Positions 36,987-45,246 of a stretch of DNA of 64,000 nt are shown one piece after another. Each line of letters starts with the position of its first letter. Position 1 is the stretch's first letter. The stretch lies in NCBI RefSeq assembly GCF_000187995.2, contig NZ_AEUW02000001.1, positions 496,001 to 560,000 on the forward strand, written 5' to 3'. Both the position numbers and the translations under genes were made by a program. A model generated the notes under the pieces. The model was given only the letters and a program-made list of their open reading frames with translations. It did not search any database and was not told the DNA's origin. This DNA comes from Streptococcus macacae NCTC 11558. GTDB taxonomy: Bacteria > Bacillota > Bacilli > Lactobacillales > Streptococcaceae.

Positions 36987-37421
36987 ATGAAAGAACCTTT
37001 AGGTCAATTTAGAATTTTATTAAATACCATTGAAAACAGAGTTCAGGAAATTTCTAAAGGTTATGACATTGAATCATTAGCTGGACCTCAGGGTTCTACA
37101 GTGGTATTCTTACTAAAAAATCAGGATCAAGAGCTTTTCATTAAGGATATTGAAAAAGAACTCCAAGTTTCTAAATCAGTTGCCAGCAATTTAGTGAAAC
37201 GCATGCAAAAAAATGGCTTTGTTAAGATTATTCCATCCCTAAGTGATAAACGTCGTAAGCAAGTCGTTTTAACGCCATTTGGTTTAGAAAAAGCAAAAGA
37301 AATGCAGTTCTTTCTTAATGACATTTATGATGCCGTTTTAGCTGATATCAAACCTGAAGAATTAGCTGTTGCTAAGAAAGTTTTCAGGCAAATTCAAAGT
37401 AATTTAGAAAATAGGGAGTAA
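36987..37421 (+). CDS. rcrR: MarR-family regulator, RcrR-like
   Basis: 144 residues with a winged helix-turn-helix: the recognition region V-S-K-S-V-A-S-N-L-V-K-R-M and the wing S-D-K-R-R-K-Q-V-V-L-T fit MarR. It heads an operon with two ABC exporter genes 3 bases downstream and lies shortly before relPRS, the layout I recall for rcrRPQ (Rel-competence-related) in S. mutans. There RcrR represses its operon and affects competence and stress tolerance. Its probable operator fills the promoter spacer. The ribosome site is AATAAGGAG. The symbol rests on context and memory. Confidence 0.87.
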   Translation: MKEPLGQFRILLNTIENRVQEISKGYDIESLAGPQGSTVVFLLKNQDQELFIKDIEKELQVSKSVASNLVKRMQKNGFVKIIPSLSDKRRKQVVLTPFGLEKAKEMQFFLNDIYDAVLADIKPEELAVAKKVFRQIQSNLENRE

Positions 37422-37424
37422 TAT

Positions 37425-39230
37425 ATGTTTAAAATTTTTAAACGTTTAAATGCCAAGGAATGGGGCATGATTCTTCTTAGTACTGTTTTTATCTGTTTAG
37501 CTGTTTGGATGGATTTAAAAACACCGGAGTACATGTCAAATATCACGACTTTATTGCAGACTAAGGGAACCAAGGTTTCAGATATTATGGATCCTGGCTC
37601 TAAGATGCTGTTTTTCTCTTTTGGAAGTTTCTTTATGGCTATCTTGGTAGGTTTTTTAGCTTCCAGAACAGCAGCAAGTTTTACAACACGGCTTCGTTCC
37701 AGCATTTTTAATCAAGTTATGGACTATTCAGAAGCAGAGATTAAAAAGTTTTCAATTCCTAGTTTATTAACACGTACGACTAATGACTTAACACAGTTGC
37801 AAATCCTGATTACCATGGGAATGCAAGTTGTTACCCGCGGTCCCATTATGGCTGTTTGGGCTTTAACAAAGATTTGGGGTAAAAATGATAAGTGGACAGC
37901 TGCTGTTGGTGTTGCAGTCTTTGTTGTCTTTATTTTATTATCTGTTTTAATGTTTGTGGCCTTTCCAAGACAGCGTAAAGTACAAGGTCTGACAGATGAC
38001 TTAAATGGTACAACCCGCGAATCTCTTACAGGTGTTCGGGTAGTTCGTGCTTATAATGCTGAAGATTATCAGGATGCCAAATTTAAAGAAGAAAATAAAA
38101 ATTTAACAAAATTAAACTTATTTGTTTACCGTCTGATGTCCTTGATGAATCCTGTTATGACTGTTGTATCAGGAGGATTGACCCTGGCCATTTATTGGGT
38201 TGGATCTTACATTATTAACGATGTAAAAGTTTCTGCAGTCAATGCAGCTGCAGCGGCTGGAGCCGTTAAAGAACGTGTTTCAATCTTTAGTGATATGGTT
38301 GTTTTTTCTTCCTACGCCATGCAGGTGGTCATTGGTTTTATGATGATGGTCGCTATTTTTATCATTCTTCCGCGTGCTCTTGTTTCTGCTAAACGTATCA
38401 ATGAGGTTTTAGCTCTAAATACGACTGTACAGTTTAAGGAAAAGACTCAAGGAAATACAGAAGGCAGAAAAGGTGAAATTGAGTTTCATAATGTTTCTTT
38501 CCGCTATAGCAAAAATTCCAGAGCTGTGGTTGAGCGTGTATCATTTAAGGCTAATACTGGAGATACAGTAGCCTTTATTGGTTCAACAGGATCTGGGAAA
38601 TCAACGCTGGTCAACTTGATTCCACGTTTTTATGATGCGACTGATGGATGGATTAAGATTGACGGTATAAAGATAGAAAACTATTCCCACAATGATCTGA
38701 ATAATAAAGTGGGTTATATCCCGCAAAGTGCCGTACTATTTAGCGGAACTGTCCGATCTAATATTGAATTTGGTAAGAGTCTTCAATCTCCTTTAGATGA
38801 TACTGCCATTTGGGAAGCACTTGAACTTGCTCAGGCAAAAGATTTTGTAGAAGCTAAAGAAAAAGGCTTGGATACAGAAGTGGCTCAAGCTGGAACTAAT
38901 TTTTCCGGCGGTCAGAAACAGCGTTTGGCTATTGCGAGAGCCTTAGCACGTAAACCTGAAATTTTGATTTTTGATGATTCTTTCTCAGCCCTTGATTATA
39001 AAACCGATAGAATTTTACGTGAAGAGTTAGCTAAGAAAACTGGTCAAATGACTAAGTTAATTGTAGCGCAGAGAATCTCGACTATTATGGACGCTGATCA
39101 AATCATTGTTTTGGACAAAGGGAAAGTTGTTGGCCAAGGAACTCATGAAGAGCTGCTGGCTGATAATAATATCTATCAAGAAATTGCCTACTCACAATTA
39201 TCAAAGGAGGAGTTAGAAAATGAAAAATAA
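37425..39230 (+). CDS. rcrP: ABC exporter half-transporter, RcrP-like (degenerate-site subunit)
   Basis: 601 residues with six hydrophobic segments and an ATPase domain: Walker A G-S-T-G-S-G-K-S-T, signature N-F-S-G-G-Q-K-Q-R, Walker B L-I-F-D-D-S-F-S-A-L-D with Asp instead of the catalytic Glu. Paired with the next gene it forms a heterodimeric exporter. In S. mutans the RcrPQ transporter is tied to genetic competence and stress, and peptide cargo has been suggested; cargo is not shown here. An insertion (~N-A-A-A-A-A-G-A-V-K-E) sits in an extracellular loop between helices. The stop overlaps the start of rcrQ by 11 bases. Confidence 0.88.
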   Translation: MFKIFKRLNAKEWGMILLSTVFICLAVWMDLKTPEYMSNITTLLQTKGTKVSDIMDPGSKMLFFSFGSFFMAILVGFLASRTAASFTTRLRSSIFNQVMDYSEAEIKKFSIPSLLTRTTNDLTQLQILITMGMQVVTRGPIMAVWALTKIWGKNDKWTAAVGVAVFVVFILLSVLMFVAFPRQRKVQGLTDDLNGTTRESLTGVRVVRAYNAEDYQDAKFKEENKNLTKLNLFVYRLMSLMNPVMTVVSGGLTLAIYWVGSYIINDVKVSAVNAAAAAGAVKERVSIFSDMVVFSSYAMQVVIGFMMMVAIFIILPRALVSAKRINEVLALNTTVQFKEKTQGNTEGRKGEIEFHNVSFRYSKNSRAVVERVSFKANTGDTVAFIGSTGSGKSTLVNLIPRFYDATDGWIKIDGIKIENYSHNDLNNKVGYIPQSAVLFSGTVRSNIEFGKSLQSPLDDTAIWEALELAQAKDFVEAKEKGLDTEVAQAGTNFSGGQKQRLAIARALARKPEILIFDDSFSALDYKTDRILREELAKKTGQMTKLIVAQRISTIMDADQIIVLDKGKVVGQGTHEELLADNNIYQEIAYSQLSKEELENEK

Positions 39231-40977
39231 ACAGAATAATTCATTATTAAGACAAATGGCTCCTTACCTTAAAGGATACAAACTGCTGTTTGGCCTTGCT
39301 ATTATTTTTACAATTATTTCAAGTATCGTTACGGTAATTGGGCCTGATCGGCTCAAAGAGATAACAGATATAATGACAAAAGGCTTAACTGGCAAGATTG
39401 ATCTTGATAAAATTGCTGGCATTAGCTTCTTCTATGCTTTCTTGTATATTGCCGGGGGATTGGTTTCTTATGCTGCTAGCTTTATTGTATCTACTTTGAT
39501 TCAAAAAGTTTCACAGCGGCTGCGCAATGCTATCGCAGATAAAATCAATAAAGTGCCTTTGGCTTATTTTGACAGTCATTCACAAGGTGATACTTTATCT
39601 CGTGTCACCAATGATGTCGATCTAATGACCCAATCTTTTAACCAAAGTTTGGTTTCAATGGTGTCAGCAGTCGTCCTGCTCATTGGTTCTATTTTTATGA
39701 TGATCAAGACAAACGGTGCTTTAGCAGCGACAGCTATTTTATCTGTTTTTGCTGGTTTTTCCATTTCTTCTATTATCATGGTAAAAAGCCAACCCTTCTT
39801 TAAACGGCAGCAGGACAACTTAGCTAGTGTTAGTGGTTATGTTGAAGAAATCTATTCGGGCCACAATGTTGTTTCCAGCTATAATGCACGCCAGCAAAGC
39901 AAACAGCAATTTGAGAAATTAAACAGTCAATTATTCTCCAGCATGTGGAAATCACAGTTCTTTTCAGGAATTATGATGCCAATGATGCAGTTTATAGGTA
40001 ATTTTGGCTATGTTATGGTTTGTATTGTTGGTGCTACGATGGCTATCAATGGTCATATTACGATAGGAACGATTGTTGCCTTTATGACTTATGTCCGTAT
40101 TTTTACACAGCCTATTTCGCAAATTGCTCAAGGCATTACCCAGTTGCAGTCAGCCAATGCTGCAATTGGCCGTGTTTTTGAATTTCTGGATGAAAAAGAA
40201 ATGGAAACTGAGGATTATAAAAAGAAACAGCTTGATAAAGTTGAGGGTAATATTATTTTTGAAAATGTCTTTTTCGGTTATGATACAGACAAGACTATTA
40301 TCCATGATTTTTCAGCTCAGGCTAAGGCTGGTCAAAAAATTGCTATTGTTGGTCCCACTGGTGCTGGTAAGACGACGATTGTTAATTTGCTGATGCGTTT
40401 CTATGAGGTCAATAAAGGAAGAATTTCTATTGATGGTGTTAATATCCATGATATGAAACGAGAAGAAGTGCATGATGCTTTTGCTATGGTGCTTCAAGAT
40501 ACTTGGCTCTTTAAAGGTACTGTTAAAGAAAATCTGATTTATAATCAGAAACATATTACAGATGAACAAGTGATTGCAGCAGCTAAGGCAATTGGTGTCC
40601 ATCATTTCATTAAGACTTTACCTAAAGGTTATGACACTGTTTTAGATGATTCGGTTACCTTATCAGTTGGTCAGAAACAACTCTTGACCATTGCTAGGGC
40701 TCTTCTTAAGGATGCACCGCTTCTGATTTTAGATGAAGCAACGTCATCGGTTGATACACGGACAGAAGAGCTTATTCAAAAGGCTATGGATAAACTGATG
40801 GAAGGTAAAACTTCATTTGTCATTGCCCATCGTTTGTCTACTATCCGCAACGCTGATCTAATTCTTGTCATGAAAGATGGTAACATCATTGAACAGGGAA
40901 ATCACAATCAGCTGATGGCGCAAAATGGCTTTTATGCTGATCTTTATAATAGTCAGTTTACAGAAGAAGTGGCTTAA
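39220..40977 (+). CDS. rcrQ: ABC exporter half-transporter, RcrQ-like (catalytic-site subunit)
   Basis: 585 residues. Six hydrophobic segments, Walker A G-P-T-G-A-G-K-T-T, Walker B L-L-I-L-D-E-A-T-S-S-V-D with the catalytic Glu, signature degenerate as T-L-S-V-G-Q-K-Q. AAAGGAGG lies inside the end of rcrP, 9 bases before this ATG, giving translational coupling. I recall that in S. mutans the 3' end of rcrQ holds small overlapping reading frames with effects on competence; I could not confirm such frames here. A strong terminator follows. Confidence 0.88.
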   Translation: MKNKQNNSLLRQMAPYLKGYKLLFGLAIIFTIISSIVTVIGPDRLKEITDIMTKGLTGKIDLDKIAGISFFYAFLYIAGGLVSYAASFIVSTLIQKVSQRLRNAIADKINKVPLAYFDSHSQGDTLSRVTNDVDLMTQSFNQSLVSMVSAVVLLIGSIFMMIKTNGALAATAILSVFAGFSISSIIMVKSQPFFKRQQDNLASVSGYVEEIYSGHNVVSSYNARQQSKQQFEKLNSQLFSSMWKSQFFSGIMMPMMQFIGNFGYVMVCIVGATMAINGHITIGTIVAFMTYVRIFTQPISQIAQGITQLQSANAAIGRVFEFLDEKEMETEDYKKKQLDKVEGNIIFENVFFGYDTDKTIIHDFSAQAKAGQKIAIVGPTGAGKTTIVNLLMRFYEVNKGRISIDGVNIHDMKREEVHDAFAMVLQDTWLFKGTVKENLIYNQKHITDEQVIAAAKAIGVHHFIKTLPKGYDTVLDDSVTLSVGQKQLLTIARALLKDAPLLILDEATSSVDTRTEELIQKAMDKLMEGKTSFVIAHRLSTIRNADLILVMKDGNIIEQGNHNQLMAQNGFYADLYNSQFTEEVA

Positions 40978-40987
40978 AGATAAGATT

Positions 40988-41023
40988 AAACAGCAGCAAA
41001 AATTAATTTTGCTGCTGTTTTTT
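40988..41023 (+). terminator. Terminator after rcrQ
   Basis: AAACAGCAGCAAAA forms a near-perfect stem with TTTTGCTGCTGTTT and is followed by T residues. Confidence 0.88.
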
Positions 41024-41098
41024 ATACCTCTTTATTGGCTGCAGTGAAAGGTTTTGCCCAATAGTGAGAGCAGCTAAAAGCACTTACCATATTTTCGA

Positions 41099-41238
41099 GA
41101 TTGGACAAGCAGATTAGTTGCAAATATGCAAATAATAAAAAAATAATTTTCATATTTGCGAATTTTTAAAAACCGTAAATTAAAGTGGTAAGATAATAGT
41201 GTAAAATATTTTACTTGTCGATTGGCCAAGCAGACAAG
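41099..41238. repeat. Pair of 19-bp imperfect direct repeats beside the bacteriocin remnant
   Basis: GATTGGACAAGCAGATTAG (41099-41117) and GATTGGCCAAGCAGACAAG (41220-41238) agree at 16 of 19 positions, 121 bases apart. Between them GCAAATATG (41120) and CATATTTGC (41151) form an inverted repeat. The second copy covers the would-be leader end of the bacteriocin remnant. Confidence 0.6.
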
Positions 41239-41399
41239 GTGGTAAATGGAAATTGTGCAGCAGGTGTTGTTTGGGTGCTGGACAAGGTTACATGGCTACT
41301 GCAGGCGGAACAGCATTCCTTGGCCCATACGCTATTGGAACAGGCGTTTTGGGAGCACTTGCTGAAAGAATTGGAGGAGCTATGAGTTCCTGCGGTTAA
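41205..41399 (+). pseudogene. Decayed double-glycine-type class II bacteriocin gene
   Basis: No intact frame. Moving between two frames gives the end of a Gly-Gly leader (Q-G-G-K-W at 41235-41249), then N-C-A-A-G-V-V (41251-41270), and after a second shift a clean C-terminal part G-A-G-Q-G-Y-M-A-T-A-G-G-T-A-F-L and on to I-G-G-A-M-S-S-C-G with stop at 41397. The small residues, repeated GxxxG spacing and two cysteines (one near the start, one near the end) are typical of Blp/mutacin-like class II bacteriocins of streptococci. There is no start codon or full leader upstream. A sequencing error could mimic one frameshift but not the missing leader. It lies between rcrQ and a candidate immunity gene. 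Confidence 0.7.
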
Positions 41400-41470
41400 T
41401 GCTTATTATTAAAATAAGGATTTTGAAAGGGAAAGAGAATTAGGCCATAAAAGCGGGAAGGAGGAAAGAA

Positions 41471-41896
41471 ATGATCAAAAAAGAAAATCAGCAATTTAAG
41501 TTATGGAGACTTTTTACAGCCCAGCTAATAGCTCTTTGTTTGCTCATTATGGTTGTGACGCAAGCAATTTTTAAATCTCCCTTGCTTGTGCAGATTGGCT
41601 TTTTTATAATAACGCTCTGTACAGCTGGTTTGAACTATTATTTCGTTAAAGAACTTCAAAAGACTGCCTCAAAAGAAAATTCTGTTGCAGTAGTGACCAA
41701 TCAGCTTGTCTGGGCTGTCATTTTTTTATTGCTGAGTCTCTTAAGTTGTTATAAAGTTATTAGTGTCAGAGAACTTTACAGCAGAATTATTTTCTCAGCT
41801 GCTGCTGTAATCTGCTTCCTCCTCTTTATCCTTTTGCTATGGGGAGTCAAATACGTAAAACAAGCACAGACTTCTTTAAAAGAAACAGGTGATTAA
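41471..41896 (+). CDS. Four-helix membrane protein, candidate bacteriocin immunity protein
   Basis: 141 residues with four hydrophobic segments (~15-31, 36-54, 76-92, 105-126) and basic ends. I do not recognise a catalytic motif. Its place directly after a bacteriocin remnant and before relP matches the position of SMU.925 (CipI, an immunity protein) in S. mutans as I recall it, and small 4-TM proteins are a usual form of immunity protein. GGAAGGAGG gives a strong ribosome site; terminator after it. So the immunity gene may outlive its bacteriocin (inference). An unrelated small membrane protein remains possible. From memory S. mutans also has a tpx gene near here; none is present in 40978-41470. 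Confidence 0.6.
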   Translation: MIKKENQQFKLWRLFTAQLIALCLLIMVVTQAIFKSPLLVQIGFFIITLCTAGLNYYFVKELQKTASKENSVAVVTNQLVWAVIFLLLSLLSCYKVISVRELYSRIIFSAAAVICFLLFILLLWGVKYVKQAQTSLKETGD

Positions 41897-41913
41897 TACA
41901 GTGATTTATCAAG

Positions 41914-41942
41914 CACACCATGCTAACAATGGTGTGTTTTTT
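41914..41942 (+). terminator. Terminator after the candidate immunity gene
   Basis: CACACCAT and ATGGTGTG form an 8-bp stem with a 7-base loop and TTTTTT. Confidence 0.8.
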
Positions 41943-42057
41943 ACTGCTTATCCAGCTAGATGATGAAACACAGCTTTAAGAACCAATTCTTCCTGACCTT
42001 TATTTTAGAGAATATGGGATATCTCACTTGGTGAAATAAGAATTCTTTAATCTTGTA

Positions 42058-42066
42058 TGATATAAT
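42058..42066 (+). promoter_or_regulatory. Extended -10 promoter of relPRS
   Basis: TGA-TATAAT, 30 bases before the relP start. No good -35 at 17 bases; an extended -10 can work without one. Confidence 0.55.
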
Positions 42067-42095
42067 AAAGGGCAAGTATATAAAAAGGATGAATT

Positions 42096-42719
42096 ATGGT
42101 ACAAGAAACGATCTATGGGAAATATGAAACTTATTTGCCGCAAATTTTAGAGAATTTAAGTCAAAAAATCCAAAAAGAAAATCAACGTGTAAAAGCAAAT
42201 ACTGGATTTAAACTTTTTGAACATTTCCTTGCGCGCGTAAAAACCAATGATAGCATGATTGAAAAATGTCAGCGTAAGCAATTGCCGCTAACAGCAGAGT
42301 CTGCTCTAAAAGACATCCGCGATGCGATTGGCATTCGCATTATCTGCGGTTTTGTTGATGATATTTATAAAACCGTTGACCTTCTTAAAAAAATGGACGG
42401 CATCAGTATCTCTAATGAAAAAGATTATATTTATAATGCTAAACCTAATGGTTATCGGTCTTATCATTTGATATTAGAAATAGAGACACCTTTTGAAGAT
42501 TGTCTGGGACAGTCACCAGGAAAATATTTTGCTGAAGTTCAGCTAAGAACTATAGCTATGGATTCTTGGGCTAGCTTGGAGCATCAGATGAAATATAAGC
42601 ATGATATCAAAAATCCTGAGCGCATTGCTAAAGAATTAAAACGCTGTGCTGATGAGTTAGCTTCTTGTGATCTCTCTATGCAGACCATCCGAAATTTGAT
42701 TGCAGAAAGTGGTGATTAA
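42096..42719 (+). CDS. relP: Small alarmone synthetase RelP
   Basis: 207-residue single-domain (p)ppGpp synthetase without hydrolase or regulatory domains. Synthetase motifs: I-R-D-A-I-G-I-R-I-I (RxxxGxR type), K-P-N-G-Y-R-S-Y-H for the guanine site, and A-E-V-Q-L-R-T-I-A-M-D-S-W-A-S-L-E-H with the catalytic Glu. It makes alarmones from ATP and GDP/GTP in the cytoplasm. The next two genes encode a two-component system, and rcrRPQ lies upstream, the arrangement described for S. mutans, in which RelP activity is linked to growth rate and competence. Gap to the next gene is one base. Confidence 0.94.
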   Translation: MVQETIYGKYETYLPQILENLSQKIQKENQRVKANTGFKLFEHFLARVKTNDSMIEKCQRKQLPLTAESALKDIRDAIGIRIICGFVDDIYKTVDLLKKMDGISISNEKDYIYNAKPNGYRSYHLILEIETPFEDCLGQSPGKYFAEVQLRTIAMDSWASLEHQMKYKHDIKNPERIAKELKRCADELASCDLSMQTIRNLIAESGD

Positions 42720-42720
42720 A

Positions 42721-43422
42721 ATGCCTTTGACGATTTTATTAGCAGAAGATGAAGAGCAGCTGTCACGTGTTTATGCAGCAGCTCTAAAGCACCAAGGTTA
42801 TCAAGTTGATCAAGTTTATAATGGACAAGATGCTGTTGATAAAGCGCATGAAAATGCTTATGATGTTTTTATTTTGGATATTATGATGCCGGTTAAAACT
42901 GGTTTAGAAGCTTTACGTGAAATCCGTGCAGGTGGTGATAGTACTCATGCTATTATGCTGACAGCTATGTCGGAAATAGAAGATAAGGTAACAGGTTTAG
43001 AAGCAGGGGCTGATGATTATTTAACCAAACCCATTTCTCTCAAAGAACTTTTAGCCCGTTTAGCTTCTTTAGAGCGACGCTTAGACGATTATACTGATAA
43101 GGTCTTGACATTTGGCAGTGTCAAACTTGATCTTGCCCAGCAGGAAATGGTATCTGGTAATTCTATCCGTTTGGCAGGAAAAGAAGCGAAATTAATGGCT
43201 TTTTTTATGCTTAATCCGAATAAATCCTTATCCACAAAAGATATTTTCCAGCATGTCTGGGCAAAAGATGATGATCCTGAGATTGATGAAGGTTATGTTT
43301 TTATCTATATTTCTTATCTTAGGCAAAAATTAAAAGCCATTAAAGCAAATCTTACTATCTTAGGAAAAGAAAATGGAGATTTCGCCTTGGTAGAGATGGC
43401 AGGTGATGAACATGTTTCGTAA
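42721..43422 (+). CDS. relR: Response regulator RelR, OmpR family
   Basis: 233 residues. Receiver domain with acidic pair E9-D10, phospho-acceptor Asp53 (F-I-L-D-I-M-M-P), and the conserved Lys in Y-L-T-K-P; C-terminal winged helix (~125-230) for DNA binding. The ATG one base after the relP stop is used; a TTG seven codons earlier inside relP gives no better N-terminus. Its stop overlaps the kinase gene. In S. mutans RelRS is reported to influence relP expression; the sequence here shows only the operon structure. Confidence 0.92.
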   Translation: MPLTILLAEDEEQLSRVYAAALKHQGYQVDQVYNGQDAVDKAHENAYDVFILDIMMPVKTGLEALREIRAGGDSTHAIMLTAMSEIEDKVTGLEAGADDYLTKPISLKELLARLASLERRLDDYTDKVLTFGSVKLDLAQQEMVSGNSIRLAGKEAKLMAFFMLNPNKSLSTKDIFQHVWAKDDDPEIDEGYVFIYISYLRQKLKAIKANLTILGKENGDFALVEMAGDEHVS

Positions 43423-44647
43423 AATTCGGTTTCGCTTTATTTTGATTTCTTCTCTTGCTATTTTGGCCATTCTCATTTCTTTTATCAGTGTTTTCAACTC
43501 GGTTCGTTATGTTCAAAATAATGGCGAAATTGAATCTGTTCTAAGGATTTTATCAAAAAATAGAGGTGAATTTCCCAGACCCGAAGAGATTAATAAGGAG
43601 CCAGAAGGAAAAAATCTGGCTGTATCAGTTATCAATCAATATCAATACTACAGCTTTATTATAAAAAATAAAAAGGAAGTTACTTCCTTTAATTTGCAGC
43701 ATATTCCTGATTTGACTGAGGAACAAGCAGCTGATTATATGAGAAATATTAACTTTAATAGCAAAGAAACGGGCTATTTCAGAAGGAACCACCATTTCTA
43801 TGCTTATAAAGTAACAAAACTCAAGCAAGCAGGGCAGCAGTTGGTTGTTGTCTTAGATTCAACACGCTTTATTGATGATCGTTCAGAATTAATTTCTCTT
43901 TCAGTTAGAATGTCCTTATACAGCTTTGTCTTTTTTATTCTTATTGTGTCTATTCTCTCGGGATTTGCTATTAGACCTTACATTGAGAATTATGAAAAGC
44001 AAAAGCGCTTTATCACTAATGCTGGGCATGAACTAAAGACCCCATTGTCTATTATTTCAGCTAACAATGACTTACAAGAGCTAATGACAGGTGAGACAGA
44101 GTGGACTAAAAGCACCAAGGATCAGGTGGAGCGTCTGACTCAGCTGATTAACCGGCTGGTCAGTTTGGCTCGACTTGAAGAGCAGGCAGATATTGTCCTT
44201 AAACTGGTTAACTTTTCTACTCTTACCCAAGATGCTGCAGAAGATTTTAAAGGCCCCATTATTAAAGATGGTAAGACTTTTAAAATGCAGATTGCTCCAG
44301 ATATTTATGTTAGAGCTGAGGAGAAATCACTCTTTGATTTGGTAACGCTTCTGGTTGATAATGCTAATAAATACTGTGATGACAAGGGAACTGTCAAGGT
44401 GACCTTAAGCAAAACGAATAGTCTAAAAAAAGCAAAATTAGAAGTTTCAAATACTTATAAAGAGGGGGCAAAACTAGATTACAGCCGTTTCTTTGATCGC
44501 TTTTACCGTGAAGATGAATCCCATAATCATCAGACTTCAGGTTACGGTATCGGATTATCAATGGCGCAAAGTATTGTCAAAATTTTTAAAGGAAAAATTT
44601 CTGTTTCTTATAAAAATGATACGATTACCTTTAAAGTTGTATTATAA
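43412..44647 (+). CDS. relS: Sensor histidine kinase RelS
   Basis: 411 residues. Two transmembrane helices (~8-26 and ~165-188) frame an extracellular domain of about 135 residues. The cytoplasmic half has the phospho-acceptor His206 (N-A-G-H-E-L-K-T-P) and a HATPase domain with V-D-N-A-N-K-Y and S-G-Y-G-I-G-L-S-M-A. In-frame GTG (43403) and ATG (43406) lie upstream, but AGGTGAT is best placed for the ATG at 43412. It overlaps relR by 11 bases. The extracellular domain suggests an outside signal, not identifiable. Confidence 0.91.
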   Translation: MFRKIRFRFILISSLAILAILISFISVFNSVRYVQNNGEIESVLRILSKNRGEFPRPEEINKEPEGKNLAVSVINQYQYYSFIIKNKKEVTSFNLQHIPDLTEEQAADYMRNINFNSKETGYFRRNHHFYAYKVTKLKQAGQQLVVVLDSTRFIDDRSELISLSVRMSLYSFVFFILIVSILSGFAIRPYIENYEKQKRFITNAGHELKTPLSIISANNDLQELMTGETEWTKSTKDQVERLTQLINRLVSLARLEEQADIVLKLVNFSTLTQDAAEDFKGPIIKDGKTFKMQIAPDIYVRAEEKSLFDLVTLLVDNANKYCDDKGTVKVTLSKTNSLKKAKLEVSNTYKEGAKLDYSRFFDRFYREDESHNHQTSGYGIGLSMAQSIVKIFKGKISVSYKNDTITFKVVL

Positions 44648-44660
44648 AGCGGACATATAA

Positions 44661-44708
44661 AAAAGAAGAGTTTGGGATAATAATAGTTCCAAACTCTTCT
44701 TTTTTTAT
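44661..44708. terminator. Bidirectional terminator between relS and the DUF1304 gene
   Basis: AAAAGAAGAGTTTGG pairs perfectly over 15 bp with its complement, with T runs on both strands. Confidence 0.9.
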
Positions 44709-44714
44709 CACATT

Positions 44715-45068
44715 TTACCAAAAGAGATAAAGAATAGCTGCTAAAATAGCCAAGCCGCCCTGCGTTAATAAGATTTTAGGATTGCTGCTGTAAGCTCCGT
44801 AAGCGGCAACAAGAATAATATAAATCAAGATTGGTAAAATGATGGCTGCATTAAAAACTAATCCGTAAAACAGACCTAGACCAATGAGGCCATTATAAAT
44901 CCCTTGATTTTTGAAAAGTGTAGCAATTTCTTTTTCGCCTAATTTTTCTTGAGTCATCCCAAAGACCTGGGCTGTTTTGGCAGACTGTGTTGCCAAAGTT
45001 TCCAAATACATAATGTAAAAGAATTCCAAAGCAACCAAAATAACGAGAATCATTTTAATGATTGACAT
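44715..45068 (-). CDS. DUF1304 family small membrane protein
   Basis: 117 residues with four hydrophobic segments: M-I-L-V-I-L-V-A-L-E-F-F-Y-I-M-Y-L-E-T at the N-terminus (the conserved Glu-containing first helix), then a loop with F-x-N-Q-G-I-Y-N-G-L, a third, and a C-terminal helix. This is the DUF1304 pattern; function not known. AGGAGG precedes the ATG on the minus strand. Monocistronic, convergent with relS and sharing the terminator. Confidence 0.8.
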   Translation of the reverse strand: MSIIKMILVILVALEFFYIMYLETLATQSAKTAQVFGMTQEKLGEKEIATLFKNQGIYNGLIGLGLFYGLVFNAAIILPILIYIILVAAYGAYSSNPKILLTQGGLAILAAILYLFW

Positions 45069-45246
45069 GATAGCCTCCTAAATAGTAATGCTTTAGTATT
45101 ATAAGATTTGTTAGCGAACTTTGCAAGAAATCAGCTTGATAATAGCGGAAACTTTGCGATAGCTAACCATGCAGACAACAATTTTAGCCTCTTAAATTGC
45201 TGACTTTCTCAACAGTTCTATCAAGGAAGCTGGTTATAATGATGGG

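Noticed and set aside
41161..41215. Possible ComE-type direct repeats (AAAAACCGT ... AAAGTGGT) upstream of the bacteriocin remnant
   Set aside because: The two copies match the consensus I recall only at about 7-8 of 11 positions and are 13 bases apart instead of about 21, so chance is as likely.
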